64,000 nucleotides of DNA from Escallonia rubra (lineage: Eukaryota > Streptophyta > Magnoliopsida > Escalloniales > Escalloniaceae), in contig JAVXUO010000482.1 in NCBI GenBank assembly GCA_033065855.1, positions 62,001-126,000 on the forward strand. The letters run 5' to 3'. This document shows, in pieces, positions 41,737 to 53,004 of the stretch. Below the pieces are notes generated by a model. That model was not told the DNA's origin and made no database searches. It saw only the letters and a list, made by a program, of their open reading frames with translations. Position numbers and translations under genes: made by a program. The stretch's first letter is position 1; each line of letters begins with the position of its first letter.

Positions 41737-43327
41737 GTAAGTACGAACCCGCTTTCCTTGGCATCAAATTCTTATAGTTGGTTAACTTATACGTGACTAA
41801 TGTACTCATATAGCTAATAATCACATTAGTAATATATTTATATAGTAAGAGTTAAGCTTTTTTCATGCAAAATTAGAAATTTATTATTGACTAATCTTAG
41901 CAAGTTAAGTAAATCACTATGCATGATGAAAATATATTGTTACTAGTCAAATTCAGCAATTTATTTTGTATTTAACGGATTCAATAGTGATGCTAATTAT
42001 AATGTGTTTTTGGTTATTCATGTTTTATGTGAACTTGAACCTTTTGAATTCCTTTATGTTAGCCATCAAATTTTTTTTATGATTTTTTGGCACCCTTGAT
42101 TAGACTTTCTGGATCCGCCCCTGATTGAAGAAGATGAAATCTTAGAACTTCTCTCTGCTATAACTAATAATTGAAGGGAAACAATCTAAGAGGGAAAAAA
42201 ATGGAAATAAGTGTTATAGAAGAGATTTGAGGGATTGTAGCCTAGATTCTAAGAGGCTACAAAACGTTTCTTACCAAATAATTGGGATGTGATGCAAAAT
42301 TCAAATTGTAACTATCTACATCAAATGATAATGCAATTAAAAGTAGTTTCATATAAAAAAATTAGTATGTCCAAGTCGCGATTAGAAAGAACATCCAAGT
42401 AGGGATGACCGGGAAAAATACTCTCAGCTTCGGTCTTATAATATAACTAGATATGGGCTTGTATGGGATACAAACTAGTGGTTGCTTGGTTTCTCTTTCT
42501 CTTCTTGGTTTTCTTCTTAGTTTTGTAATGTTCTACCTCTTGTTGCTTGTAAAGATCTTTAGATTGCCCAAAAAAATTGGCTCCTCTTTGCTTTTTTTAC
42601 TTTTTGCATTGTTTGAAAAAGATTATGCCTTTAAACACATTATCCAATCGTGAAAAAAGTGTATGTAAGAATGTTCATGGTGACTTATCACTGTGGATGA
42701 TTTACATTGGGTTACCGAATTGGAAAGATGGACTACTTAAAAGGAAGGAGGGGAGTATTTAGGTCACATATGATGTGTTTTTGCTTCTTTCTTTTGAATT
42801 TTGTTTCTCGTCTCTGAAGACAAGAGTCACCCCCTTTGTAAAGCATATTTGTATGAAATTCCTTTGAAAACCGGTCTAGAAAAAACCATTATGAAGATGA
42901 TATTTGAGAAGGATTGACATCTAAAGTTTCGAAAAAAGAAAAGAAAAATTACGAAGCAGTGACTTATTTTGCTTATATGCAAATCAAGCCCAGCAAGGTG
43001 GATTCGTTGCTCTGGGGAGCTATTGAGAGATTTTCATTATGACTTCTGAACATAATTTATTTGTTAGTCGTTCTATAACGAGTTCTGTTAAATGTGGCAA
43101 AAAAGCTCAACAAAATACTCCGCCACACATTGTTGTACATTGCTTAACAAATATTTTTACCAATGCAAATAATTAGGATGATCAACCTTCTGTAATATGG
43201 ATTTTGATTGCTGGCACTAGGGAATGATGTTTGCCCTGGGAATAAATAAACCTTCCTGGATCAGAAGGCAAAATTACTGGTTCAGAATTCTAATATTTAA
43301 TTATATATCTATCTGCATTGAGAAAAT
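41737..43327. other. No supported gene
   Basis: AT-rich. GGCACCCTTGATTAGACTTTCTGGATCCGCCCC (about 42089-42121) looks like a retroelement remnant from composition and familiarity only. Short frames at 42453-42762 have no domain. Confidence 0.45.
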
Positions 43328-43777
43328 TGTTGAAGAAGCTGGTGGAACAGTATTGCTAGAACTAATGCACTCTTTCTTCATAACTACGGAAGATAATCTG
43401 GAATACTTCAGCAAAGGGAAGTCGGTTCAAGCAGATTTCCAGCAAAGTGAAGTCAATTAAGGAGAGAACTTAGCCATAAAGATAATAGCCTTGGTCAAAC
43501 TTTCTAGCTAGAATGAAATCCAATTGGCTAGAGAGTTGACAGAAGATAACTTCAGAATGAAGAAGTTTAGATGCAAATTTCGAACCTACTATGTCTTAGT
43601 CGGTTTGCAGACAGTCAGTTGTAAAGCCTATATATATAGGCATACATGCTTTATTTTGTGAGATTAAGAAAACTAGCTAAATTTGTAACAAGCCTTGTAC
43701 TATTTCGGAGACTGGAGCTCCATTTTTCATTATCAACAACACCTATTTTTTTCACTAAAACTATCTCAATTCCAACA
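43328..43777 (+). repeat. 5' LTR of copia-A
   Basis: Starts TGTTGAAGAAGC and ends CAATTCCAACA. The promoter GCCTATATATATAGGC lies at about 43626-43641. The length of 450 bp fits copia LTRs. Confidence 0.8.
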
Positions 43778-43779
43778 AG

Positions 43780-43791
43780 TGGTATCAGAGC
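43780..43791 (+). other. Primer-binding site of copia-A
   Basis: TGGTATCAGAGC, complementary to the 3' end of initiator tRNA-Met, two bases after the LTR. Confidence 0.9.
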
Positions 43792-43884
43792 TACATTCGA
43801 TATATTCAGCGTAGCATTTTTGCACATTTTTTAAATCCTTTCAATAACTATACCATCTCTAAATGACCAACCAAATTCTGCTGC

Positions 43885-44760
43885 TATGTCAGTTCCTATT
43901 TTTCATGGCGAAAACTTTAATTTTTTAGAGTATCAAAATGAGGACATTCTTCTTGTCACAAGATTTATGGGATATCGTTCAAGATGAATTTGATATTCCA
44001 GAAGATGCCTCCAGTCTAACCAGAGTTCAATATGAAATGTTGAAAGAGTTGAAGGAGAAAGATGCCAGAGCTCTCTTCATCGTTCAACTAGCTTTGACTG
44101 ATAAATATTTTCAAGAATCATTAGAGCAACTATTGTGCAAGTAGCGTGGAATACTTTGCAGGAGTTCCAAGGCAGGATAAAGGTACGCATTGTTCGTCTC
44201 CAAACTTTAAGGAGAGATATTGGAAAAAAATTAAGATGAAAGATTCTGAGACTATCCAAGATTACTATGCTAAGCTAAAAGAAATAGTAAATCAATGAGG
44301 GCCTACGGAGAAAATATTGCCGGTAAAAAGGTTAGAGAATAAATATTGATAAGTCTTACGGAAAAGTATGACTCTATTGTGGCTGCTATTGAAGAATCTA
44401 AGAATTTAGAAACCTTATCAGTCACTAAGTTGATGGGTTCTCTAGAAGCACATGAGAAAAGATTGAGTAGGCGTAATAAAGACTCAGTAGAAAGTGCCTT
44501 TCAGTCTAAACTCAATGTAAGGTCTCAAAATTCAGAAACAATCGTGAAATGAAATTAAGGCAAAATTATGGTGGAGGAGAAAATTCTAGAAGCAGGAATT
44601 ATAAAAAAGAAACTAGTTCAATATATCATCTTTGTGGTATATACAAAAAGTCAAACCACATGGAAAAAGACTTTGGACATAAAGGCAAGACCCAATGCCA
44701 CAAGTGCAAGAGATTCGAGCATGAAGATTTTTTTTTTGGGTCCAAATAAAAACATCAGGC
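43885..44760 (+). pseudogene. Copia gag
   Basis: A start-like segment MSVPIFHGENFNF precedes a frame change. Then SIKMRTFFLSQDLWDIVQDE, DARALFIVQLALTDKYF, MKDSETIQDYYAKLKEIVNQ, KYDSIVAAIEESKN and LMGSLEAHEKRLSRRNKDSV follow in the UBN2-type capsid order. A Trp codon appears as TAG near 43927 beside an extra T. The zinc knuckle near 44633-44740 is damaged: CGIYKKSNH has Tyr in place of the second Cys, then CHKCKRFEHE. The protein would form virus-like particles. Confidence 0.8.
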
Positions 44761-44828
44761 CAATTATACTGAAGAAAAAATAGATCAAGGAGTACTTTTC
44801 TATGCCAGTCAACTAGCCTAAAAGAAAA

Positions 44829-46497
44829 ACATGGATATATGGCTTCTCGACAGCAGCTGTAGCAATCACATGATAGGTGATGAAAACATCTTTCAGGAAT
44901 TGGGTACAACTTTCAGATCCAAAGTCAAGCTAAAGAATGGCGACCTCGTTGGTGTCACAGACAAGGGTAAAATTTCAGTCTAGACGAAAAATGGCATGAA
45001 ATTAATCCCTGATGTCCTACTTGTTCCTAATTTACGTCAGAGTTTACTTAACATTGGTCAAATGATGGGAAAAGGATACGTTCTACACTTTGAAGGATAA
45101 TTCTGCACTATTTATGATAAAGTTGACAAAATGTTGGTAATAACCAAAGTAAGGATGCAGAGTAACAAAAAAATTTCCAATCCGATGGCTGTATGCTAGG
45201 AACACCAAAATGAAAGCAGATATTGATGTCTTCTGGCAATGGCACATAAGATTTGGCCACTTTAACTTTCACAGCTTAAAGATTCTTCGTCAGAAAATTA
45301 TGATGAGAGACTTCCCATGCATATAGGAGATTCATGATGTACGTAAAGGCTGTTTACTTCGAAAACAACAAAGACATTTATTTCCATTTGGACAAGCATT
45401 GAGAGCCAAAAATATATTGGAGCTAGTACACACAGATGTCCGTGGTCCTATCACTCCATCCTCACATGAAGAAAATGGGTACTTTAGATTATACTAGAAT
45501 GACCTGGGTATACTTCACGCGAGAAAGATCAGAAGTTTTCAAAATATTAAAGAAATTTAAAAACTTTGTTGAAAAACAAAGTGGACATTATATCAAAATG
45601 CTAGGAAGTGAAGAGCCAAGGAGTACAATTCAAAGCAGTTTGACCAATTCTAAGAAGAAGGCGAAAAGCATCAACTGATAGTTGGCTATGCTCTAGAACA
45701 AAGTGGAGTATCAAAAAGAAGAACAGAACAATCATGGAAATAGAAAGATCTATGCTGAAGGAAAAAGGAATTCCAAGAACTTTTTGGGCAGAAGCAGTCT
45801 ATACTGCAGTATATCTACTGAACAGGTGTCCTACTAAAGAATTGCAAAACAAAACACCAGTTGAAACATGTAGTGGAAGGAAGCCGTCAATGAAACACCT
45901 CAAAGTTTTCGGTTGCATATGCTTTGTGCACATTCCTAAAGAGAAAAGAACAAAGCTAGATGACAAGACAGAAAGAGGAATATTTTTGGGATTCAGTGAT
46001 CAGTCAAAAAGCTACAAGATATATAGCTTAAAAACAAATAAATTGATAGTCAGTCGGGATGTGGTATTCAATGAAAATGCAGCCTTCAACTTGGAAGAAG
46101 AAAAGATTGAAAGGAACATCATTATACCTGCACAACAACCAACTACTCAAATTCAAGGGCTTGTAGAAGACCAGGGAGATAGAAGTAAAGACAGAGAGTC
46201 ACTAGCTCACTTGAATAAACTAGTTACATCATCACCACCATCTACAAGGCAGTTATAATTTACTTCAGAAGCAACTCCAGAATCTACTCCAAGAAGAATA
46301 AGATCTCTATGAGATATATATGAGACCTGTAATTTCACTGTTCTAGAACCAGAAAGATTGAAGTTGCAACAAAACAAGATGTTTAGATAAAAGACATGGA
46401 GGATGAGATAAAAATGATTGAGAAAAATGAGACTTGGGAGCTGATAGAACAACCAAAAGAAAAAGAAATCATTGGAGTTAAGTAGGTCTTTAAGACA
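44829..46497 (+). pseudogene. Copia protease and integrase
   Basis: WLLDSSCSNHMIGDENIF near 44838 is the protease active site with D-S-S in place of D-S-G. GAG-pre-integrase (WHIRFGHFNF) and ELVHTDVRGPI follow. The integrase C-terminal part is a clean frame at 45734-46258 (IPRTFWAEAVYTAVYLLNRC, LKVFGCICFVHIPKEKRTKL, ERGIFLGFSDQSKSYKIYS). The catalytic middle (45480-45730) is scrambled by several frameshifts. Confidence 0.8.
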
Positions 46498-47190
46498 ATT
46501 CTCTTGTTCTTTTCAAGTTAGGCATCATGCAATTGCTGTCTTACAGCCTCTATACCCGAGGTCATCCTTTCATATTACTGTCTTAATAATTAGCGTCAAG
46601 CATTATCAATAGTTTTAGATAAGAGAGGTAATTTTTGAGTAAACTTTATAAAAATTTTTTTAAAGAAAGGCATTTTTTTTCTCTTTATATCAACTGCTAG
46701 TAGTGGATTGATTTAAATGTTGTTCTTTTTCAAACCATATGCTCGGTATCAGAAGTGCAAAGTCGATAGCCATCTTGTGTTGCACCCTTTCTTTGTGAAG
46801 GAAGATATCATTTTAAAGTGCCTAGAAGTGGGGAGTGGGGTGAATGCATATGCACGAACATTCTGTGCAAGTAGTATGAAAACCAATTAGCATATTTATG
46901 CACCAAGAAGTTTACGGCTTTAACTAAAAGCAGTCAGACCAGAGCATCGTTTATAGACGAAAAAAAGATAAAACTCAAATTCATGTGTGCTACTAAAAAA
47001 ACTCATTAAAAGCCCAATATTCCCTCCTTTGACCACATAATATCTAGACTTATGAAGTGGAAAGCTCAGACTCCTCAAAGCATCTCCCTTTTTCCCCTCC
47101 AAGTTGATCAAAAGAAACCTTATCTGGACGAAGCTGGGTGTGAGCAAGAGCAAGTGCGAGGTTCCAAGTGATGTTACAGGGTGGGAGCGT
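46498..47190. other. No recognised gene
   Basis: A plus-strand frame at about 47012-47170 (PNIPSFDHIISRLMKWKAQT...) is protein-like but unrecognised and ends in TGA. It may be part of an older gene or element cut by the insertion at 47191. Confidence 0.35.
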
Positions 47191-47536
47191 TGTTGGGAAA
47201 TAAACTTAACCCTTTAGAGTGGTTATTGATATGGCATGTTAGTGGGTTGCGAAAGTGTGTTAGTAGTACATAAGTTACAAGTGCATTATTGATATGTGCT
47301 TAGTGCAAGTAGTGGGCTATTATGTTTATGCAAAGTGGGTTAGTGGTAGCCTAATTACATGTCTAAGAGTTACTTAGAAACACTATAAAAGGTGTAAGAC
47401 TGGTGCAAGTGTAAGACAAGAAGAAGAAGTGTGAGAATTTCTTTTAGTGCTATCGTGTGTTCTCTTCAAGTTCTCTCGATGTCATCCTCCTCATATTTGT
47501 GGGTGTATGAGTTTGAGTGACCATTTGTCTCCAACA
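47191..47536 (+). repeat. 5' LTR of the small element
   Basis: 346 bp, TG...CA, with ACACTATAAAAGG as TATA box near 47382. Confidence 0.85.
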
Positions 47537-47559
47537 AAGCGGTATCAGAGCCACAATGT

Positions 47560-48760
47560 TCCTGATGGACATTGTGGTCTTACTATTTTAGTCATTACGG
47601 TTGTAGAGAAAAATATCCAACATTGATATTTGGTGTGAGAAATTGATGTTCTCACATTATATGAGAATAAGGAATCTACTTTCATTGTATCTCAAATCGT
47701 GTGATTTTTGGGATGTGGTCGGTGAAGAACAACATAGTAGCTTGTCGTAAGGAGCTCGAAAAAAAAAGGAAGAAAAGGCACTTCGAATATTGCATAAGTC
47801 CGTGCATACAGTGATATGGATGCGCATTAGAGATGTAAGATCTCCAAGTGAAGTTTGGCAAATGATTGAGGTCATTGCTTCCAACCGTAGACATGGCTTC
47901 TTACTCAAGGAGTATTTGATACAAAGCTGAGAAGAAGATGAGTTCACAAACGAAGATAATGAATATCTCGAGGAAGATATTCTAATGCGGGATGAAAATG
48001 AGTTTCACTCTTCCAAAGCTGAAGAAACAGAGGAGACGAAGGATGAAGAAGAGTTCAAGTCTTTTGAAGCCGATGAGAACGAAGAGTTGGCAAATGGAGA
48101 AGAGCCGTTTAAAAGTATGGAGGAGAGCGATAATACAAATGGTGATGACAGTGCTCAAAATGAAGAGATAGAAGATGAGAGCATTGGCAAAGAGGTAAAA
48201 GTTCGTGGAGGTCAGAACGTGAACAACTCAGGTATGACCTTTAGTTTTTCTTTAAGAGAAGAAAGTGTGGTTAGGTCATTTCCATTATACGGCCTCGCAA
48301 ATTTTGAAGAAGAGAAATGACTACTTTTTCATGGCTAAGAATGACGGGGTAGTGCCACAAGGATATGAAGCAAATGTTGATGCTTTGAAAACTTATTTCA
48401 CTGAAAATCATCCTAGTGATTTGTTTTTCATACCTGCGAAGGACAATGATTTTGTTGAAAGTCGAACAAGTTATCCTAAACTTCTTGTGGATATTTTGTT
48501 GAGTGACATGTCAGGTGAATATGTAGATGTTTTTTTTTTACTCAGACGAGTTACTTGAAATGTCCAAAGAAAATGGTCAAGATCCAGTATGCACACAAGT
48601 GATGAAAAAATGCAAGAGGTGCAACAAGAAGCTGTTCCACATGCAATACACGTCAAAAGAAATGGCAAAGAAGATTGTGTTGCTCTTGATCGAATTGGAG
48701 ATGAATACCGTATTGGCACTTATCAATCCCCTCAAAATTAAGAAAAAATAATTGAAGACA
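47560..48760 (+). pseudogene. Gag-like and acidic ORF remnants
   Basis: HYMRIRNLLSLYLKSCDFWD, EKALRILHKSVHTVIWMRIR and PSEVWQMIEVIAS recall the copia UBN2 capsid. A frame at 47985-48320 is strongly acidic (EETEETKDEEEFKSFEADEN...). A following frame (MAKNDGVVPQGYEANVDALK...) is unrecognised. None extends into pol. Confidence 0.55.
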
Positions 48761-48781
48761 GAAATCAAGTTTAAAGGGGGG

Positions 48782-49130
48782 TGTTAAAAAATAAACTTGA
48801 TCTAACTCTTTAGAATGGTTATTGATATGGATGTTAGTGGGTTACTAAAATGAGTTAGTGGTACATAAGTTACAAGTGCATTATTGATATGTGCTTAGTG
48901 CAAGTAGTGGGCTAATATGTTTATGCAAAGTGAGTTAGTGGTAGCTTAATTACATGTCTAGGAGTTATTTAGAAACACTATAAAAAGGTGTAAGAATGGT
49001 GCAAGTATAAGATAAGAAGAAGTATGAGATAAAAATTTTACTGTTATTGTGTGTTCTCTTCAAGTTTTCTCAATATCATCCTCCTCATGTTTATGAGTGT
49101 ATGAGTTTGAGTGACCATTTGTCTCTATCA
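48782..49130 (+). repeat. 3' LTR of the small element
   Basis: 349 bp, TG...CA. Diverged from the 5' LTR at many sites, indicating an old insertion. Confidence 0.85.
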
Positions 49131-51040
49131 AGTGTCTCTGATAATGGCGAATCCTGCAAAGCTTGAATCATTGGTGTCATTTGACATTGTGGCCATAACG
49201 AGCTTAGTAGAACTGAGACGAGCGGAAAGAAACAGCCTAGATAATCCTTCTCAGGCCTTCGAGTTAATCTATCCTTGGACTTGGGATGAGTAGTCAGGAA
49301 ATCGTAAGCTAGTTTTCCCAGGCCTTAGTGATGATTGGTTGGGGTTCATTGGTGAATGTTTAAAAGCCTTTATTCTAATTTCAAATTGCTTTTGTAACTT
49401 TTATCATTAGGGGTAATGTTGTAATTTTGCCTTTTGCAGTGTGGGCCTACAATATAATTTCAATTTTTTCAAAATGTGAGTTATAATTTTGGGACTAGAG
49501 GACCCAATTTAAATTTAGGCTTTTGTTTGACCCATTTAAAAATTAGAAAGTGTAGATGATGAGGAGAGTTTATATTGTGGGTGCATTCTTTGGGAAGAGA
49601 GTTCCATGTGTATAAGATGGTAAGTCTTGCTTCTTGGGGAGAAAGTAATGGGTTCTAGTGAGAATCATGTCAGGCCGTCATAGATTACACATCCTTGCGT
49701 TGCGTGTTTTCTTTAGGGTTGATTAAGAAGGTGTGATTGAATTGTCTTTCAGCTGTCTGTAGTTCCATATAACTAGTTTAACTAGGGGCTAATGTGAGTT
49801 AATTGAGTGTGCTTCTTCCACTTTCTTAGGTCGAGTTCTTTTGTTATGTTACTGGTTGCATTGCTTGCCGCTAGTGCTTGACTTTCTTAAACTTTTTCCG
49901 TCTTCTACATGCTTAGTTTTAGAAAATCAACAGCTTGGCTACTCTTAATATGTCAAGTAATGAATAATGCCTCAATTGATGTAGAAAGTTGTATACTGAG
50001 TTAGAGATTCTTTAAGGACTACTTGCCCAGTAATCCGAGTCAAGCTCGGGTCTGTTTTTAAAATAAGTATATTAATGTGTACCACATAGACCAACAAAAA
50101 AAAAAAAATCTTATTTGGCTACAAAGAATAATTTTAGTACTTGAATTAATCACAACTAACTTAAGTAAAATATGAAAAGATGAATTCACTTGCATTGCTC
50201 ATAACTTTTGATTATTAAATAACTTTTTTTTTCATTAGCGTGCTTGCAATAATTATGATATATGTTTATATACATGCGTGTTACCTATAATTTTATTATA
50301 CTGTAAGTGGAAAGACAAATAATAGATAGCGACACAATGGAACCGCTGGATACTTGTCTTCTTTGAGCTTTTGTTTGAAGTTGTCAAATAGTATTTCAAA
50401 TGAATAATGGCTTAACCCGTAGAGTAGTAGAATAATCATGCTGGTGCCATATAGAGTTAAATAGCGAATACGATTGTAGTTTAAATTAAAATATGGTGAC
50501 GCTATCAAGTATCCTTTTTGAATTGTAAAAGTTACATACTGATTTAATTCTTTAACTTCAGAAGGTTTTTAAGGTATTACATATATATGTTCCTGAGGTT
50601 ATTATAACAATTAAGTAAAAATTTAAAATGAATAAAGTTGCATATCAAATTTAACAGTACTTATGTATGCACCTCATCACTTTCAAATAAGTTATTACTT
50701 TTTGCAAAAATAGATTTAACAGAATGACCACATAATATCCAATATTTTATGTATATATTTTTCTTTAGTTCTTGTAAGATGCTAGTAATAAGAATATTCA
50801 ATTGATGAACATGACATGTTCTTATTTTGGAGTATTGAAATATTTTTTCACATTTTTTATGACTATTATTCGTCGCCAAATTATAGTTTCTATATCTAAT
50901 AAACGCATCCAATGATATTTTCTCATCAACTACACTTGTTTTAGCACAACATAATCTAACATTTATATATAACATATATCATTATATTATGCTAATATTA
51001 TAAAGCGAGCGTTAATCAACTATTTACTATTGAACTCGCT
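49131..51040. other. No supported gene
   Basis: At 49144-49293 an open frame (MANPAKLESLVSFDIVAITS..., ending PWTWDE) is protein-like but unrecognised. The rest is AT-rich. A minus frame at 50661-50975 (104 codons) has a mixed, non-repetitive composition but no motif I know. Confidence 0.4.
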
Positions 51041-51489
51041 GTAATACCCCAAAATCTTCTTTCTTGTGTTAAAAAAAAAAAAAATGTTTCTGAAGTTTTT
51101 AATCGATGAACAGTACTTTTAGTCAAATGAACAGTGCTTTTAGTCGAATAACTAGTAACTTTTAGTCGAATGAATAGTACTTTTAGTCGAATTAAATTTA
51201 TTTTCGGTCGAATTAAAAGTGTTTTCGGTCGACTTAAAGGTATTTTCGGTCGACTTAAAGGTGATTTCGGTCGAATGAAACCTCAAGATTTTTGGAAAAG
51301 ACATTTTGACGGCTGAAGAATTTAGTCGACTAAAACTATGTTTTCGATCGAATAAAAACTTAATTTTATTTTTGTCCCATATAAATAGTTGTCTTATTTC
51401 CTTTCCAACCTTTTGGGTCTTTGTTTCCTTTTTCCTTGCGGTGGAAAGAGAGAGAGGAGAAGGCTTGGGAAGCTCTTGAGTCCTAAGGT
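51041..51489 (+). mobile_element. Chromovirus-type LTR fragment, interrupted
   Basis: Starts TGTAATACCCCAAAATC, an LTR-type start. It contains a block of AGTCGA repeats (51115-51345) and CCATATAAATAG near 51389 as a TATA box. It stops where the minus-strand copia element begins at 51490, and the rest would lie beyond 64000. Confidence 0.5.
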
Positions 51490-52773
51490 TGTTGGTCCCT
51501 AAATACACATAGAGGGGGGTGAATAGATATTTTACAACTTTGAGTATAGATTAAAAACGAGATTACAAAGTAATGACAGATATAACAATAATAAATTCAA
51601 CACATAGATTTAGACTGGTTCAGCCCCACCTGGCTACGTCCAGTCCTCGAGCACTCTACACAAGGGAGACCTACTCGAACCTTTCACTAAACCAGCTAGC
51701 TTCGGGTGCTAGCTAAAACCTTAGTACAATTTTCGAAACCCTTCCAAGGTTTCCAACAGTTTACAAATCAAAAGAGATTTACAATTTGAATACGACAAAT
51801 AAGCTCCTTCTTGAGCAGATGTTACAATGAATAAACTAAGACTAAGCCTTCTTAGGTGGGAAGATCTATATTCTTTCAAGAACCAAACCAAGAAGCTTAC
51901 AATGAACAATCTCAAATATGAACTCACTCAATAGAGAATAGATGAAAATAAGAGATCAAGATGAGAGAGTGTTTTGAGATGAGTTTTTAGAGAGTATTGA
52001 AAAAGATTCGCAAGAAGTGTATTAAATGTTCTCAAGGACCCTTTTTGATATTGGTAACGGAAGTGAACCGTTAGGAAGGGAAAGCCCAAAAAAAAGGATT
52101 CGAGTAAAACAAAAGTTTGATTCGACTTAAAAGTACTATAAAGAGAAAACGGTCGACTAAAAACTTAGTAAGGAAAGATGGTTAAGAACACTGAAGAATA
52201 GAGTCGACTAAAAACACTTTTTCATTCAACTAAAAGTTTGGCTTCGACTAAAAGTTTTGCTTCAACTAAAAACTTTTGGCTTTGACTAAAAGTTTGGCTT
52301 CGACTAATTTTTTTTTGGTTTCGACTAAAAACTTTGGGCTTCGACTAAAAGTTTGGCTTCGACTAAAAGTTTTGCTTCGACCAAAAACTTTTTGGCTTCG
52401 ACTAAAACTTTTGGTTTGACTAAATTTGTTTGGCTTCGACTAAAAACTTTTTTAAGACTGGAAAGAAGGAACTGCCCAATTTAGTCGACTGCAACCTGTT
52501 TGCCTTCGACTTAAACAACCAGTTTTGGTTCTTTACTAGAATTTCTGTGAGATCTTTTAAGAAAGACTTAGAAATGCTAACAACGAAAAAAATAGACTTC
52601 AGGTTCTTGCATCTTCAATGTCGTCCAAGTCTTTGAATCCCGAGTCCAAGTCCAAGGTCAAGCTTTGTCCAAGTCAAGATCTTGTTTTTGTTTGATTAAG
52701 ATAAATCCTGAAATGTTGTCAAATTAATGTTAGAGATGATAAGTTTGGAATCATCAAAATCAACAAGTCAACA
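51490..52773 (-). repeat. 3' LTR of copia-B
   Basis: On the minus strand it starts TGTTGACTTGTTG after a polypurine tract and ends TATTTAGGGACCAACA, 1284 bp. The 5' LTR part at 61533-61703 aligns with 51490-51675 with about a dozen substitutions and one 13-15-bp gap by eye. Confidence 0.88.
52090..52515. repeat. TTCGACTAAAAG tandem repeats in the copia-B LTR
   Basis: More than fifteen copies of the 18-22-bp unit (GGC)TTCGACTAAAAGTTTT, with GTCGACT at the edges of the block (52143, 52200, 52481). Confidence 0.85.
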
Positions 52774-52774
52774 A

Positions 52775-52790
52775 TCTCTCCCTTTTTTTA
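52775..52790 (-). other. Polypurine tract of copia-B
   Basis: Minus strand TAAAAAAAGGGAGAGA, directly before the 3' LTR. Confidence 0.75.
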
Positions 52791-53004
52791 TGATGACAAA
52801 ATTAGTTCTAACATTATAAAAACATACTCCCCCTTAATCAGTTAACATTCAAACAAAGTGATAACTAAAAAAGCATCTTTTAATATTGAACAAAAGAATT
52901 AATAAGGATGCATACAAAGAATGATCAATAATTATTCTTTCTCCCCCTTTGTCAAATCAAAAAAGAGGGGAAGGGCAGCCAGTGCAACAATCAAAGAAAA
53001 AAAA

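Larger units (their letters stand above)
43328..46497 (+). mobile_element. Ty1/copia retrotransposon, 5' part (copia-A), truncated within RT
   Basis: A 450-bp LTR, tRNA-Met-type PBS, gag, protease and integrase occur in copia order. The pol frame ends just inside reverse transcriptase (ETWELIEQPKEKEIIGVK, then V-F-K) at about 46497. RT core, RNase H and 3' LTR are missing. Frames are shifted or stopped at many points. Confidence 0.85.
47191..49130 (+). mobile_element. Small LTR retroelement with gag-like remnant only (TR-GAG/LARD type)
   Basis: Two LTRs (47191-47536 and 48782-49130) start TGTTGGGAAATAAAC and TGTTAAAAAATAAAC and share the block TGATATGTGCTTAGTGCAAG. A PBS-like CGGTATCAGAGCC follows the first LTR at 47540, and a polypurine tract AAAGGGGGG precedes the second. 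AGCGT (47186-47190) and AGTGT (49131-49135) are the likely 5-bp target copies with one change. Only 1.25 kb lies between the LTRs and no pol domain is present. Confidence 0.85.
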
